From NCBI RefSeq assembly GCF_000004075.3, contig NC_026658.2:22742075-22806074 (forward strand): a DNA stretch of 64,000 bases. The letters run 5' to 3'. Position 1 is the first letter of the stretch. Every line of letters begins with the position of its first letter. This DNA comes from Cucumis sativus (Eukaryota > Streptophyta > Magnoliopsida > Cucurbitales > Cucurbitaceae). Under the pieces are notes generated by a model. That model did not search any database and was not told where the DNA came from. It was given only the letters and a program-made list of their open reading frames with translations. The position numbers and the translations under genes were made by a program. This document shows, piece after piece, positions 1 to 11,770 of this stretch.

Positions 1-892
1 AACGAAAACCACTGAATCCAAAGTTATTTGAACAACCATGTGTAGTAAGGACCATTCAAAGTACTGAAGAAAGACCAAAACTTCAAAAACCAACAGAGAC
101 TGAAACATTCGTAACTCTTGAGACAAAAGATCCTTCCAACCTAAAAATCTTCCATTTCATCATTGGAAAACCTTGTTTCTTTTTAATATATATATTGATA
201 GTATGACATAAAAAAAGGGCTCAAATGAGATTTGACCTAGGCTTTCAAAATATGGTTTCCCACCCTTCTCTATTTATTTCTTATAGAAAAAACACTTCAT
301 TTTATTTCAATTCTTCTTCTTCCTCTTTCCGAATCTTGTTCTATTACTCTCTCCAAACATTACATTTTCCCTCTTCCTCTTGCTTCACCACTTTTCTTCT
401 TCTCATCCTCCACCCTACCATTTGCAACCCTTCCGCCACCAACGAGGGTACTCTTAGATCTGACATTTCATATTTGAAGGAAATGGCGTGGTAGATTAAG
501 AGTATGTAAAAAATTGAGCAAGAACAAGAGCATGAGGGACTGATAAGGAAAAATTGTGAGCAAGAAGGTGAGAGGGGGAAAAGAGACAAAAATTGAACAA
601 AACCTGGTGATGCTGACAAAAAGAAAGTTAAAAAAACTCTTCGTTCAAGTTTCAATCGAGCACGGTTTTTTAGATCATCCATACAAAAGCCTCTAGCTTT
701 CTTTGCAGAGTCAGACAATCGTTCATGAGAATAACCGATCGAGGTGCATGCAAGTTGTCTCATATTAAAAACAGTCACATGAAAAAGGATGGTTCTATAA
801 CTTTTATTTGTATCCACCTCCGTTCTTATTGCCGTCATTTTACCGTTCAAATAAAGATAAAGTTTCTTGAGAAATTTCATGAAAATGCTCCT
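1..892. other. Unassigned AT-rich sequence at left edge
   Basis: No gene recognised. The stretch 290-420 is pyrimidine-rich (TTC/CTT runs). A 215-codon open frame lies on the minus strand here (344-991). Its translation is low in complexity at one end and shows no domain I recognise, so it is not called as a gene. Confidence 0.4.
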
Positions 893-1290
893 TAGATGGT
901 CTCTGCTCCAAATTGGTGCGTACTTTGCCATGCTAATTCCGAAACAATTATTACATCTTGGTCTTTTGGGAATATGCTCAAACTTTTCCAAATGTTAAAA
1001 TCCTTCGATTACCATATGGCTTTTCCAAATGAACCTCTAACCTTGTTGAGTATGATTTTCATTGGTCATCCTTTCAAGAGATATTATGGGAATTCATCGT
1101 CGAAGGATTCTTATGGCTTATTTGGAATGAGCTGAATCTTCGTACTTTTGAAGATAAAGAAACTGAATTCATTCAATTCTTTGACCATCTTATGTACACT
1201 TCTCTGTCTTGGTATAAATTCACGAAGTTTATTTTGTGATTACAACCTTACTTCTCTTATTGCACAAATGAATAGCTTCATGTAATCTCA
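893..1290 (+). pseudogene. LINE ORF2 3' fragment (reverse-transcriptase zinc-binding region)
   Basis: The plus-strand translation from 896 reads APNWCVLCHANSE, which matches the C-x2-C start of the zf-RVT domain found after the reverse transcriptase in plant L1-type LINEs. About 70 codons later, in another frame (near 1110), it reads FLWLIWNELNLRTFEDK, the typical LINE C-terminal block (WLIWNERN...FEDK). At least one frameshift and several stops separate the parts, so this is a dead remnant. The sequence after 1230 looks like LINE 3' end. The call rests on motif recognition only. Confidence 0.65.
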
Positions 1291-1516
1291 TTGGTTTTGT
1301 GTCCTTTTGTAATTTCACATAATCAATGAAATTATGATTGTCTGTGTTTATTAGCTTCATGGGTTTATATGAATTCCATTCTAAGAACCCGTTGGAACAG
1401 ATGAAAAGACAATGGCCCATTGAAATAAGACTCTAGACTTACAATCTTAACCTTATTTTATTATTCATTTTTATTACTTTGTCCAGCCGCAGCTCAACCT
1501 ATGATCCATTTTTGTT

Positions 1517-1831
1517 CTATCCCACTAGACCAATTGATTCGACAATTTGTGGGATGGAGCTCATAATTACTGTCCAAAAGCCTGAGCGATCAGATGGAAG
1601 ATAGCAGCGAAATCTAAATGCTTTCATTAGAAAGCTAGAGTCAAAGTTTTGGAAGTTCAAACAATTATTTTGGTGAGTTGTTCCCTCTTGACATAACAAA
1701 GTTGTGTCATTAGCAATAATGATGGCATAGCTCATCTGACATAAATTTATATTATAAACTTCCATACGAAAAGTTTGATTAGGTAAGAATTTTGGTTGTG
1801 TATTATGTATATCATATGTCTGTGCTAGCAT
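1517..1831 (-). pseudogene. Possible LINE reverse-transcriptase fragment
   Basis: The minus-strand translation contains MSYAIIIANDTTLLCQEG followed by TTHQNNCLNF. This resembles the region around the catalytic YADDT box of LINE reverse transcriptases (HLQYADDTILFC-type blocks), but the DD pair is decayed to ND. It lies opposite in orientation to the LINE fragment just upstream, so it would be a separate insertion. Weak call. Confidence 0.3.
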
Positions 1832-3050
1832 TGGGTGGTGGCATATAAGTTTTGTTAAGAAGGTTTTCTATGAATTATCACAAAATTTTGTGCGTTTTTA
1901 TTGAAACTATATGTAATTTGTGTATATTTATGTAAATAAATATTTACATTTTATTTTTATCTTCACATTCACACATATTTTAGTTTGAGTTAAAATACCT
2001 TGACTTGTATTTAAAGATCATAGATTTAAATTTCATTCTACAAATGTATGGATGGATGATTGAAACGTCCAACGTCCATGAAGATAATAGATATTTTATC
2101 AATTTAGCTATAACAATTTGCAAGTGACTATTACACTTTCTTCTTTAAAAAGATAAAAGATTTATTATCACATCTTCCATGAATTTACATGTCACATGGT
2201 ATCATTTTTTAATCAATATGTCATTATTAATTATAAGTTTAAGTCTAAAAGTGTTATCGTTCTTAAACTTTGTAATAATCATTAAGCAATTATGTGCACG
2301 ACAAATTCTGGTCATATTTAACATTTTTTCATAAATAACAAATCTATTTGACGAGGTTCCTTTCACCCTTCCTTCATGACAATTCTTTACTATCAGACCC
2401 ATAAGTAGTTAGCCTTGCATGGTAGTCGTATTGATTCATATTGGAATTCTACGTGTCGCATTTTACTCAAATTAGAGTGTAAGCTAGTGATGCTTTCGAC
2501 CACTGTACTTTTGCTATCTAGGGTGAAAGATTCCACGACTTTGCCTCTCTTAGTACTCCACTTGCATTCCTCTTCTACGACTCTCACTTTCATGGTTTAG
2601 GTTTGCTCCATTTCACTCTCCACTAATAACCGTGTGAAAGTATATAGTTGATTCAGCGTATATTCTAAACTTTCATAAATGTATCAACCAACATCCTGAG
2701 TTAATAAAATAGATGATTAGAATTGATGCATGTTAATAAAATAGATGATTAGAATTGATGCATGAACAATTTAAAAATAAAACTTAATTGAGTATCTAGC
2801 TTATAAAAGTTTAAAGGTTTAAGTGATAAAATTAAAAGTTTTGCTTGATGTTTACCAAAAAGAATGAAAAGTGCATAAACTAATACACATGCAAAAGTTT
2901 AGTTTTAAAATGATATAATTATTAGTCTGAAGATTTAGAGGTTTAAATAAATTATTTTAGGTAAATTATTTTAATAACAAAACTGTTGACAAATTTTACG
3001 GTTTATTCATGATAGGACGGCTATAGTTATTGGTGTTTGACACGTATAAT
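1832..3050. other. AT-rich spacer, no gene seen
   Basis: No exon, RNA gene or recognisable protein fragment was found. It contains the short perfect tandem duplication listed separately at 2701-2764. Confidence 0.5.
2701..2764. repeat. Perfect 32-bp tandem duplication
   Basis: Two identical head-to-tail 32-bp units (2701-2732 and 2733-2764), each starting TTAATAAAATAG and ending GATGCATG. No mismatch between copies, which suggests a recent slippage-type duplication. Confidence 0.95.
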
Positions 3051-3059
3051 AATTTATTG

Positions 3060-5390
3060 CAAATAAGTTGTGATATTTTTTTGTTATATCTAGTAAACAT
3101 TTTGATTTATTTTTATATATTTGAGAACAACTTTCTTTCTTGAAGATAAACATTTTTTTTTGTTAGCAGTAGTTACTTTACTGTAAAGTAGTAATATGAA
3201 GTAATGTCATAATGAAGTTTAATTTATAGTTATTGATAGTTTCTATCAGTTATAAACTTTACTATGAAGTTTATCGTTGATAGCTTCTATCAATGATAGA
3301 CTTCAACATGTATATTAACAAAAAAAATTCTCAATAAAATGCACCAATTAATATTAATTTGTAATTATTCAACATGTATAATACTAATATCTTAATGGGA
3401 ACACAAAAACATATAACTTGCAATGATTATTCAACTTGTGATTGAACACTTTTCTATATTAATATGATAAAATTAACTAAATATGAAGAAGTAACTTCAC
3501 TGTGAAGTCTTTTCTATCATTATGGTCTATCATTAATAAACTTCAACATCCATTGAAGATTAGTCAATTTGCAATATTTAACCTGTGGTCCAACACTTTT
3601 CTATATCAATTGAACAAAATCAAATAAAATATGAAGTTTATCATTATCTTTTCTATCAATCAATCTTTTGCAATATTCTAGTCTTTTGCATTTTCCAACA
3701 TTTTCTTTGATTGGTTAAGTTGTCTCTCGGCTAAAATATGAAGTTTATAAATATATATTATAATAAAAACAATCTAAATATCTTTCAATTCTATTAGTGA
3801 CAGAAACATATCACTAATAGACCCTAAACAATAACACATAAAATATGCTTTCACATTAAACTAGAGTATTTACTAAATATATTACAGGTCTATCATTGAT
3901 AGATTAAGAAACAACACTCAAACTAAAACATTCACCAATACACCTTCCTGCAAACAAACAAAATATCCTCAAGTTCTATCAAGTCTATCAATAATAAAAA
4001 CATATTACTGATAGACCATAAGTAATAACATATAGAAAGATGCACATTGAACTAAAGCATCTACTAACGTCTCAATGCAAAAACAAACTAAACATCCCTC
4101 AAGTCTATCAGTGATACGAACATATCACTGATAGATCATATCTCTAAGCAACAAAACATAAAATGAAAACAGTTTAGCATGCCAAAGAAACAAGTTCAAC
4201 ATCCTCCAAATCTATCAATCACTACTAACAAGAACATATCACTGATAGACCATAAGCAACATCCCACACAAAACATGCACATTAAACTAAAGTATTTACT
4301 AAATATATTATAGGTCTATCAATGATAGAATGTATCATTGATAGATTAAGAAACAATACTTAAACTAAAACATCCACCAATACACCTTACCCCAAACAAA
4401 CCAAACATCCTCAAGGTTTATCAAGTCTATCAATAATAGAAACATATTACTGATAGACCATAAGTAACAACATATAGAAAGATGCACATTGAACTAAAGC
4501 ATCTACTAATGTCTCATACAAAAACAAACTAAACATCTCTCAAGTCTATCACTCATACGAACATATCACTGATAGACCATATCTCTAAGCAACAAAACAT
4601 AAAATGAAAATAGTTTAGCATGCCAAAGAAACAAGTTCAACATCCTCCAAATCTATCAATGAACATATCACTAATAGACCATAAGCAGCATCCCATACAA
4701 AGCATGCACATTAAACTAAAGTATTTACTAAATATATTCTAGGTCTATCAATGATAGAACGTATCATTGATAGATTAAGAAACAACACTTAAACTAAAAC
4801 ATCCACCAATATGCCTTACTGCAAACAAATAGATTAACATAAAAAAAAAAAAGTTCAATATCCCAACACAAACAAGTTCAACATCCTCCAAATCTATCAA
4901 TCATTGATAAAAACATATCACTGATAGACTTTAAGCAACATCACACAAAAAATGCGGTTTCACTTAGATATTCTACTAACTTAACATATCACTAATCTTC
5001 TACTGACCAAAGCTATCAATCATTTGATTTCAAACAAATAGAAAAAGAAGAAAATATATTTCAAATATATTACGACCAAACAGAAAACAAAAATACCAGA
5101 AGAACATGAATGAAGCAGAAATCTTGAAGCGAAACCAAAAGCGTGAAGCGAAAAAAGTGGAAGACGATGAAGTGAAAAATGTGATGCGAAGCCAAATACG
5201 AAAGCACCTTAATCACAAAAGAAAAATAGAGTAGGAAGAACAGAGATGAAAGTGGAAAATGGAAAGAATACGTAGAGTGTATTTGAGGGACATTTTCATT
5301 TTTTTACTTTGGAATTTAATTAAAATTTGTCATATTTGCTATTCTTTTATATATGTTTAATTAATTTGTAGTAATTTGCAATTTTGTAAG
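3060..5390. repeat. Hairpin-rich repeat block with ~427-bp tandem units
   Basis: The block is dominated by short palindromes of the form TCTATCANTGATAGA. From about 3850 the sequence repeats head to tail: the landmark ATTAAACTA(A/G)AGTATTTACT recurs near 3855, 4281 and 4710 (spacing about 426 and 429 bp), giving two full units and a partial third that runs to about 4830. Each unit carries several hairpins, for example GGTCTATCAATGATAGAA. The earlier part (3200-3850) has the same hairpin motif but no clear period. No long coding frame is present. The right edge (5325-5345) contains CATATTTGCTATTC, related to the core of the dispersed elements elsewhere in the window. Confidence 0.85.
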
Positions 5391-5464
5391 TGAGCCCAAA
5401 AATAAACGAAAAATAAAGCCGCGCGAAGAAGACACTCCCGAGCTCTGACAATCGGTTCATAGCA

Positions 5465-8400
5465 ATGGCCGGTGATCTCTCTCAGCAAAAAGCCAGTGAA
5501 GATGCGCATGCGCATGAGAAATCGAGCTCGGTGAAGGGCAAGGAAATGAGGGGAAAGATCATGGGATGGGTTTTAGCTTCTATAGTTGCTATCTTTGCGC
5601 TCTTCATCGGGTTTTCCTTCAAATCCCGATACCAGATCTCCTCCATCTCTCCCTCCTCTCAACAGGTACGAGCTTTTTCTTGTTGAAGTTTGATGCAGAT
5701 CACGGGCTTGTTAATTGTACTTGTATTTGGTTTCGAAAGACAACTAGTATTTCTATCTTTTGTTTGAAGGCATGTCTCTCTTTTTCTGTTATTAAGAGTA
5801 TGTTGGTACTTTATGAATTTTCGTGTATATTTATCAGAAAGCGTTGTTTGGGATTTGGTAGAGCTCTATTTATGATTGTTAAACTGTTTAACATCTTTTG
5901 TTCGTTCTACATGTGGGCGAGCTTTTTTGGGTGTGCTACTTAATGCTATGGAAAATAGGTTATTAATTTGATGGCGAGAAGTTTACCCACAGTTTGCTTA
6001 CCATTTCAAGTTGAGGGAAAGATGGCCTTTGGTTAAATGCTGTGAGATGGGGTTCCTGGCGTTGTTTTTTGCTGCTATAGCATAAATGGTTGATTGTCAT
6101 TATTTTATTGGGACCCGGTGATTAGAATTTGATAAATAGGAGAAATTGAATTTAATTTAAAATTTTCACTCAAAGCTTCGGGTTTAAAACAGTTGTGCTT
6201 GTGGCATGAAAAAGGCTCTTTATAGCAGTCAATTATAGCTAGGCAAGAGAGGGAGGTTTATTGTTAATGCAAATGCTCTAGTCGAACATAATCTGGATTT
6301 TTAAAGTATTTGATGAAGGTTCCCCTATCTTATGAAGAGGGCATTAGTTAGAAATTGACCTTTTGAAGGGTCCGTGGATCAACTTTTGTTTGGTTACTTG
6401 CTCAAACGTGTAGCGTGTAGCAGTTCGTTATCAAATAAATTGTTGAGCGCTCAGAACATCTCTGAAAATCAGAAAGAGGAAAGAAGAAATTGGGTCTCAT
6501 TCCTTAATTCCCAATATACCCTCTTCCTAAGCCTTCCATTGGAGAATATGAAGAATTTGATGTATGGGATACTCCTTTGCATCCAGCTTGCCCATTTAGG
6601 CACAGAGCTTCTCGTAACAGCGAACAAGAATACAGGATCTTCTATACATATGTTGAACAACCACTTTTCTCCTTGCTATTCTTTATTTCATCAATGGTTT
6701 CTGTTGTTGCTTTTGAAGGTGGTTTGTTCACATGTAAGATTAGCGAGGCCCATTCATAGATGAAATAAAGAAATCTGTAGGTTTCTTTGCACATTTTGTG
6801 CCATGCAAAGCGTAGATGAAATAAAGACATGACTAGATTTCCTTTAAATTTTGTAATTTAAATCTGTTGAACGTGTTGATGGAGAGATGAAGGCTTCAAT
6901 TTCTAAACAATTTAAGTTGGTAGAGTCTTATACTTCTATTTTAAGTTCTTGTTTGGTTTTGTAGAAACTCTTCAAAGTTGATGAGCTAGCTTTGTATAAT
7001 GGAACAGACAAGGGATTGCCTATCCTTCTTGGAATTCTTGGGTACTCTCCACCTTCCTTCCAACTCACCCTCCAAAACTCTGTCTATGTTATTTTCCCTT
7101 CCCCCCTCTCTTCTTCTTCTAGTGTCTGATACATGTCCAACAAGTCTCATACAAAGACACAATAATCAAACCAAAATGTTCATGTTTCTTAATTTATGAT
7201 TTATGAGACTGTAGAAAACAGAGAAAATAAATTCTGATAATTTATAGCGTTGGCTGTTGAACCTCTAAGCCTCAATTCTTTTTTGTGGTGGTTCTTTTGA
7301 AGTTATATCATTAGTCTGAACATAAGAAATACGAAAGGTCTTGGGTTAAAACATCCTTAACCCGACAGCGTATCGGAAAGCATGCCAATTGCGACATGGT
7401 TAAGCAAAAGGGTTATTTCATGAGAATCAATCCCTTGCTATTTAACCTCTAATAATTGGATTTTTCAGATCTGTATTTGATGTCACAAAAGGAAAATCTC
7501 ACTATGGTGTGGGAGGAGGCTATAATCATTTTGCTGGAAGGTTTGTGATCTCTTATTTTCTCATTGATCTCCTGCATCTTCCGTTTTGTCTTATACTGCA
7601 TGACAAAGCTTTTGAATCATCTGTTCTGTCAATGGTTCAGTTGTCATGTTTTTTTTTCTTTGTGCATTTGTGTTTCTTTTGTGGCTATTAATTTCAATAT
7701 TAATATCTTACTGTGCCATTTTATCTCTGCTCTACTTGCCACTCATTTTCCTTCTGCTATATTTTCCACCAAGGACAGTATGGAAGACTTTTATAAAGCA
7801 TAAATTTCCAATGTAAATTTTACTAGTTTCTTACTGATCCAAATATGTTTGATTTCTTTTAACAAGACCTTGATAATTAATTGCCACTTTGTTTTAGTCT
7901 TCCAATGTACATATGGTAATGCATTGATATTTCTTTTCATTGTGGTTGTTTCTAAGAACAGAGACGCTTCTCGTGCATTTGTATCAGGAAACTTCGCAGG
8001 TATTTATGGTTTCTTTTCCTTAAGGATAAATGTTTTGTCAATTCCTAGTAATAAACTTACAAATTTGTATACTACTAACGTAATATAACAGACCATCTGA
8101 GTGGCATAGAGATATGGTGATACCTTTATTCTTTTTGGGATGTCAACAAGAAATATGTACTAAATCACTTGTTGTCTATGGGGCAAGGGTGAGGAGAGGG
8201 AGAGAGTGGTTGGGAATAAAAACTAAGAAAAAATTATCCATAGAAGAATAGTGTTTCAAACGTGTCATTATCTAAACACCATTTAAGTGTCATTTGAACT
8301 CTATCACTTGTTATTGTCATAGGGGAAGGACTCACTGATTCTTTGCGGGGTTTGTCAAATGCTGAGGTACTCTAATTGCTTATATAAATTTTCAATAAGG

Positions 8401-9421
8401 GCAAGGAATTGCCCTTAAATATGTGGTACTGTTTCTTATTGTTTGTGCTCTCATTCTTTAGCTTTGTAGAACTTCTGCCCCATCCAAACCCATTATTCCA
8501 CTCTTTGGTATGATGCTACAGTTTTCCATTGAGTTTACAATGAAGCATTTCTTACCATAGAGAATACTTGATCATTTTTTCTTATTGCATTAGTGTGTCC
8601 AGCGACAAATACCGCAGTGTATATTATTCATATCCTTGCTTTATACATCTGACTGTTGCACTAACTAATCTTGTAGATCAAGAGTGTTGTTGAATGGCGG
8701 AGTTTTTACCAAAAAACTTACACGTAAGCTGGCTGTTGTAGTGTCTATTATTTTATATGACATGGGATGACAATTATGCATATATTAAAAGACGACTGAT
8801 TTGGGAATAATATATGTTATTATGGTAATAAATTGAGAATAATGCTCTTGGCCTTCATTACAGACTTGTAGGTAAGTTGGTGGGTCTTTACTATGATGAT
8901 CAAGGAAACCCCACTAAGCATTTAAAGGGAGCTGAGGCAAAGGCTGCCAGAGGTGCACAGCTTTTGAAGAAACAAAAAAAAGAGGAAGATAAACTGCCGA
9001 GTTGTAATTCGAGATGGAGTCAGGGAGAAGGTGGTGAGGTATATATTCCTCAATCTAGTCTTGGGATTTTCCCATCAGCTTCTCTATGTTTACTTCTTAT
9101 AACATTATCTAGAATTTATGCAGTCTACCTAAGAGATATATTTGATGATAAGTCTGAGAAATGAATATAAAGCATTGTGTTCTCTCATTTCTCTCAGCGA
9201 AAGCTTGTTTTTTAGATTGTGACAATTTGACTTTCTTTTTAACTCACCCTTAGGTTTGGTGTGATAATGGCTTCCCAAGGTTGGTACAGAGGCCTTTAGA
9301 AATTGCATTGACCGGGAAAATGAGCAAACGGTGTGCTTGCTTTAGGGAAGATCAACTGGGTGAACCAGGATTAGAAGTTTATGATGGTTGTGACTACCAA
9401 GCCAAGACTTGTCGTGTTTAA
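5465..9421 (+). CDS. MAPR4: Membrane-associated cytochrome-b5-like (MAPR/neuferricin-type) protein
   Basis: Eight exons: 5465-5665, 6965-7041, 7469-7540, 7962-7999, 8323-8366, 8677-8723, 8864-9038, 9254-9421. They total 822 nt (273 aa) with phase kept at all seven junctions. The first ATG follows a short GC-rich leader. Residues about 35-52 (GWVLASIVAIFALFIGF) form a single N-terminal membrane anchor. Exons 2-6 carry the cytochrome-b5-like haem/steroid-binding fold of the MAPR family: ALYNGTDKGLPI, GSVFDVTKGKSHYGVGGGYN, HFAGRDASRAF. The C-terminal third contains several Cys (WCDNGF, KRCACF, YDGCDY, KTCRV), as in neuferricin (CYB5D2) relatives. By family knowledge it binds haem or steroid-like ligands at endomembranes. 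The exact ligand cannot be read from sequence. The symbol is by similarity to Arabidopsis MAPR4. Confidence 0.88.
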
Positions 9422-11200
9422 AGAGCCATTAAAACGACCTTTAGCTTGTCAGTTGTCAGTCAACATATAACCTCTCACATGCATTGGAAGGAAGTTTATT
9501 TTTAGTTATCATCCTGATACTAAAGAGGCAATGAAACCTGATGAAGATTGACTGAAACGGCCAATAGATTTGGCAATACGACATGCCAAATCTTTTGTTT
9601 TTTTTTCTTCTCCTGTTGGAAAGATGTGGGGGCCAGGCATTGACCGTGTACACTGTACAAGTATGTGATATATTTTTGTAGCACAACGCTGTTCATTGAT
9701 CATCTTCATTTTCAGTCCCCTGTCTGGCTGCCTGCTGTCTATATCTTCGTTTGCTTTTTCAGAGCCAATGATATGAACTTGAAATATACTGATGTATTTG
9801 GATGTTAGTTTTATTTATTGCCCTCTTTTATATTCACAGCTTGCAAGACATGATTAAACACACCTTGTCTCTCCTTGTTGAATTCTGATGTTGCTACACT
9901 TCTAACTACTGGTACAATCGCAGCATTGACACAAGGTTGATTTGTCTGCTTTTTGACGAAACATGGTTCAATACTTTAAACCATATGAATTAGACTTTTA
10001 AAAAAGATTCATATGAATTAGACTTAAGCTTATGTTGGTCTTATAATGTTCTGCAGATTATAGCACGAAAAAGGTATATAGCTATCTTTAGTTTAGCTTT
10101 TATTCCTAAGGCTTGTTTAAACTTAACTTTCTAAAAAAATATTTTCCCTGCACTTGAAATCATTTTTTTTAGAACGTAGTAAAACTTAAAAAGTTAATTC
10201 AAACCGACTGTCCCTATTATTTTTCATAAACTTATTGATCGGTTCATCAAGTAATATTTTAAATACAGGTATGTTAGGTTGGTTATAGTTCAATTCTATT
10301 TACGCCTAATTGAATCGATTATTTTCCACTCAAGGTTGGACTAGAAGAAATCCATCGTTTAATTTGTCCGGTTTGTATTGATCCCAAAATGGTTGAACTG
10401 AATTGAATGGATTTTGTCTTGGCCCTGGTAAAATCGAATATCTTATGATGATTAGTATTATTCTGTTAGAAGATAATTTGTCAATTGTACCTCACAATTA
10501 ATAAATTATAAACTAAAGTCAATGACACCAGTTGCGAGAAGGTGTTGGTGAAGTAGCGCATCAAGTATCTCGAAGGTTTGGCTTTGTTGACAGGCCTTAA
10601 CAATGTTGTTGCTTTCTTTTGGTGGAGGGCTCTTTTCCCTTGTTTTTGTGGGGGAATCCGATTTTATTGAGCTCATTAACTTGATCTTGCATATGAGTCG
10701 TTGGATTTGTCTGAGGTCAGTTCCCTTGTGAGCGTAATTTCTTCCTAGTTTCTGTCGAAAAAGTAATAAAGTTGTCGACCGTTGAATGTCTTCTTCTTCA
10801 CTGTCGAAAGCTTTGAAATTTCTCAATACCAACGTTGTCTTTTGCGAGTATAATAGAGGTAGGATGGAGCGGTTTTTCGTATATGGAATGTAATAAATGT
10901 TTCAACTACTTTCCAAAACCGTAAAACCCACGATTTATTCCTTTTATTTTTTTTGTTATAAATTATAAATCAATTAAATAATATAAAATGGACAAACATG
11001 TAATTTGGGCCCTACATTTGTGTAATATAGCTCATTTAGGACTTTTGTGACAATTATTAGTAATTTAGGTCTTTCATGTATTATCATATAGCAATTTAGA
11101 CTATATGAGTTAAATACCCTAAAATGAATGGGAATGTCTCAATTTTCATGGGCTTTAAGTGGGCTGATGCCTTTTGAGATAAAGTTAGCTGAGATCGAAT
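9422..11200. other. 3' flank and AT-rich spacer
   Basis: Contains the 3' flank of the MAPR-type gene and unassigned sequence. A 16-bp direct repeat, CATATGAATTAGACTT, occurs at 9982 and 10010. A 108-codon minus-strand open frame (10506-10832, EEEDIQRSTTLLLFRQK...) is unrecognised and not called. Confidence 0.4.
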
Positions 11201-11209
11201 AAGCTCCTT

Positions 11210-11455
11210 CCAAGTGAGAGCTTAGTGCATGTCTCAAGTCGTCTCAAAGAATCAAAATTCCACTCGAGTTGTCGTTAGAACTTTTAGCTACCCAATTGAT
11301 GTTGTTAGTAGGCCACAAGGATTTAATAATCTTCTTATTAACTCTTTTAAGCTTAGATTCACATGATATGACAAAATCAGGAGAGTACGACAAAATGACA
11401 CTTTTTATTAGGGTTCTTTTTGCATGAGAACCTAACCCTCTAACATTCCACGAGA
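11210..11455 (-). pseudogene. LINE ORF2 endonuclease N-terminal fragment
   Basis: The minus-strand translation from 11455 reads LSWNVRGLGSHAKRTLIK, then SYSPDFVISCESKLKRVNKK. This is the start of the APE-type endonuclease of plant L1 LINEs (WNVRGLG...R..I......PDI..LQETK). The catalytic Glu of the ETK box reads SCESK here. A stop follows after about 70 codons (near 11244), with matching sequence beyond it, so the fragment is inactive. Confidence 0.7.
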
Positions 11456-11549
11456 GGACTTTCCTTTAACACTAGTAAACCCCCTGAGCATTGCTCCTTC
11501 TAAATCTTCCTTACTTTTTTCTTCATATAGCTTCGTTGCTTTGTTGTTG

Positions 11550-11770
11550 AGTATAATTGTAAATAAGATGTGATATATATATAATAAATCATCAAATAAA
11601 ACTATTATATCTTACGGATAAATTAAAACTATTATAATTGTAAATAAGATGTGATATATAATTAATAAATTACATATACAACCTATTATATTTTGGGAGA
11701 ATATTAAAAAACTAGTATAATTGTAAATAATATATGGTATATATATAATAAATCAAATCAGAAAATGATT
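11550..11770. repeat. Diverged ~82-bp AT-rich tandem repeat
   Basis: The landmark ATAATTGTAAATAA followed by GATATATA recurs at about 11553, 11634 and 11717, a spacing of 81-83 bp. The copies have diverged by substitutions and small indels. Confidence 0.7.

Noticed and set aside
344..991. 215-codon minus-strand open frame near the left edge
   Set aside because: Its translation has no recognisable domain, part of it comes from a CT-rich low-complexity stretch, and it overlaps the start of a LINE fragment on the other strand.
3800..4900. Regular short palindromic repeats suggesting a CRISPR-like array
   Set aside because: The window is plant nuclear DNA. The repeats are imperfect hairpins inside 427-bp tandem units, not constant repeats with unique spacers of even length.
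10506..10832. 108-codon minus-strand frame considered as a small gene
   Set aside because: No domain, no splice partners and no promoter features. It may be chance or transposon-derived.
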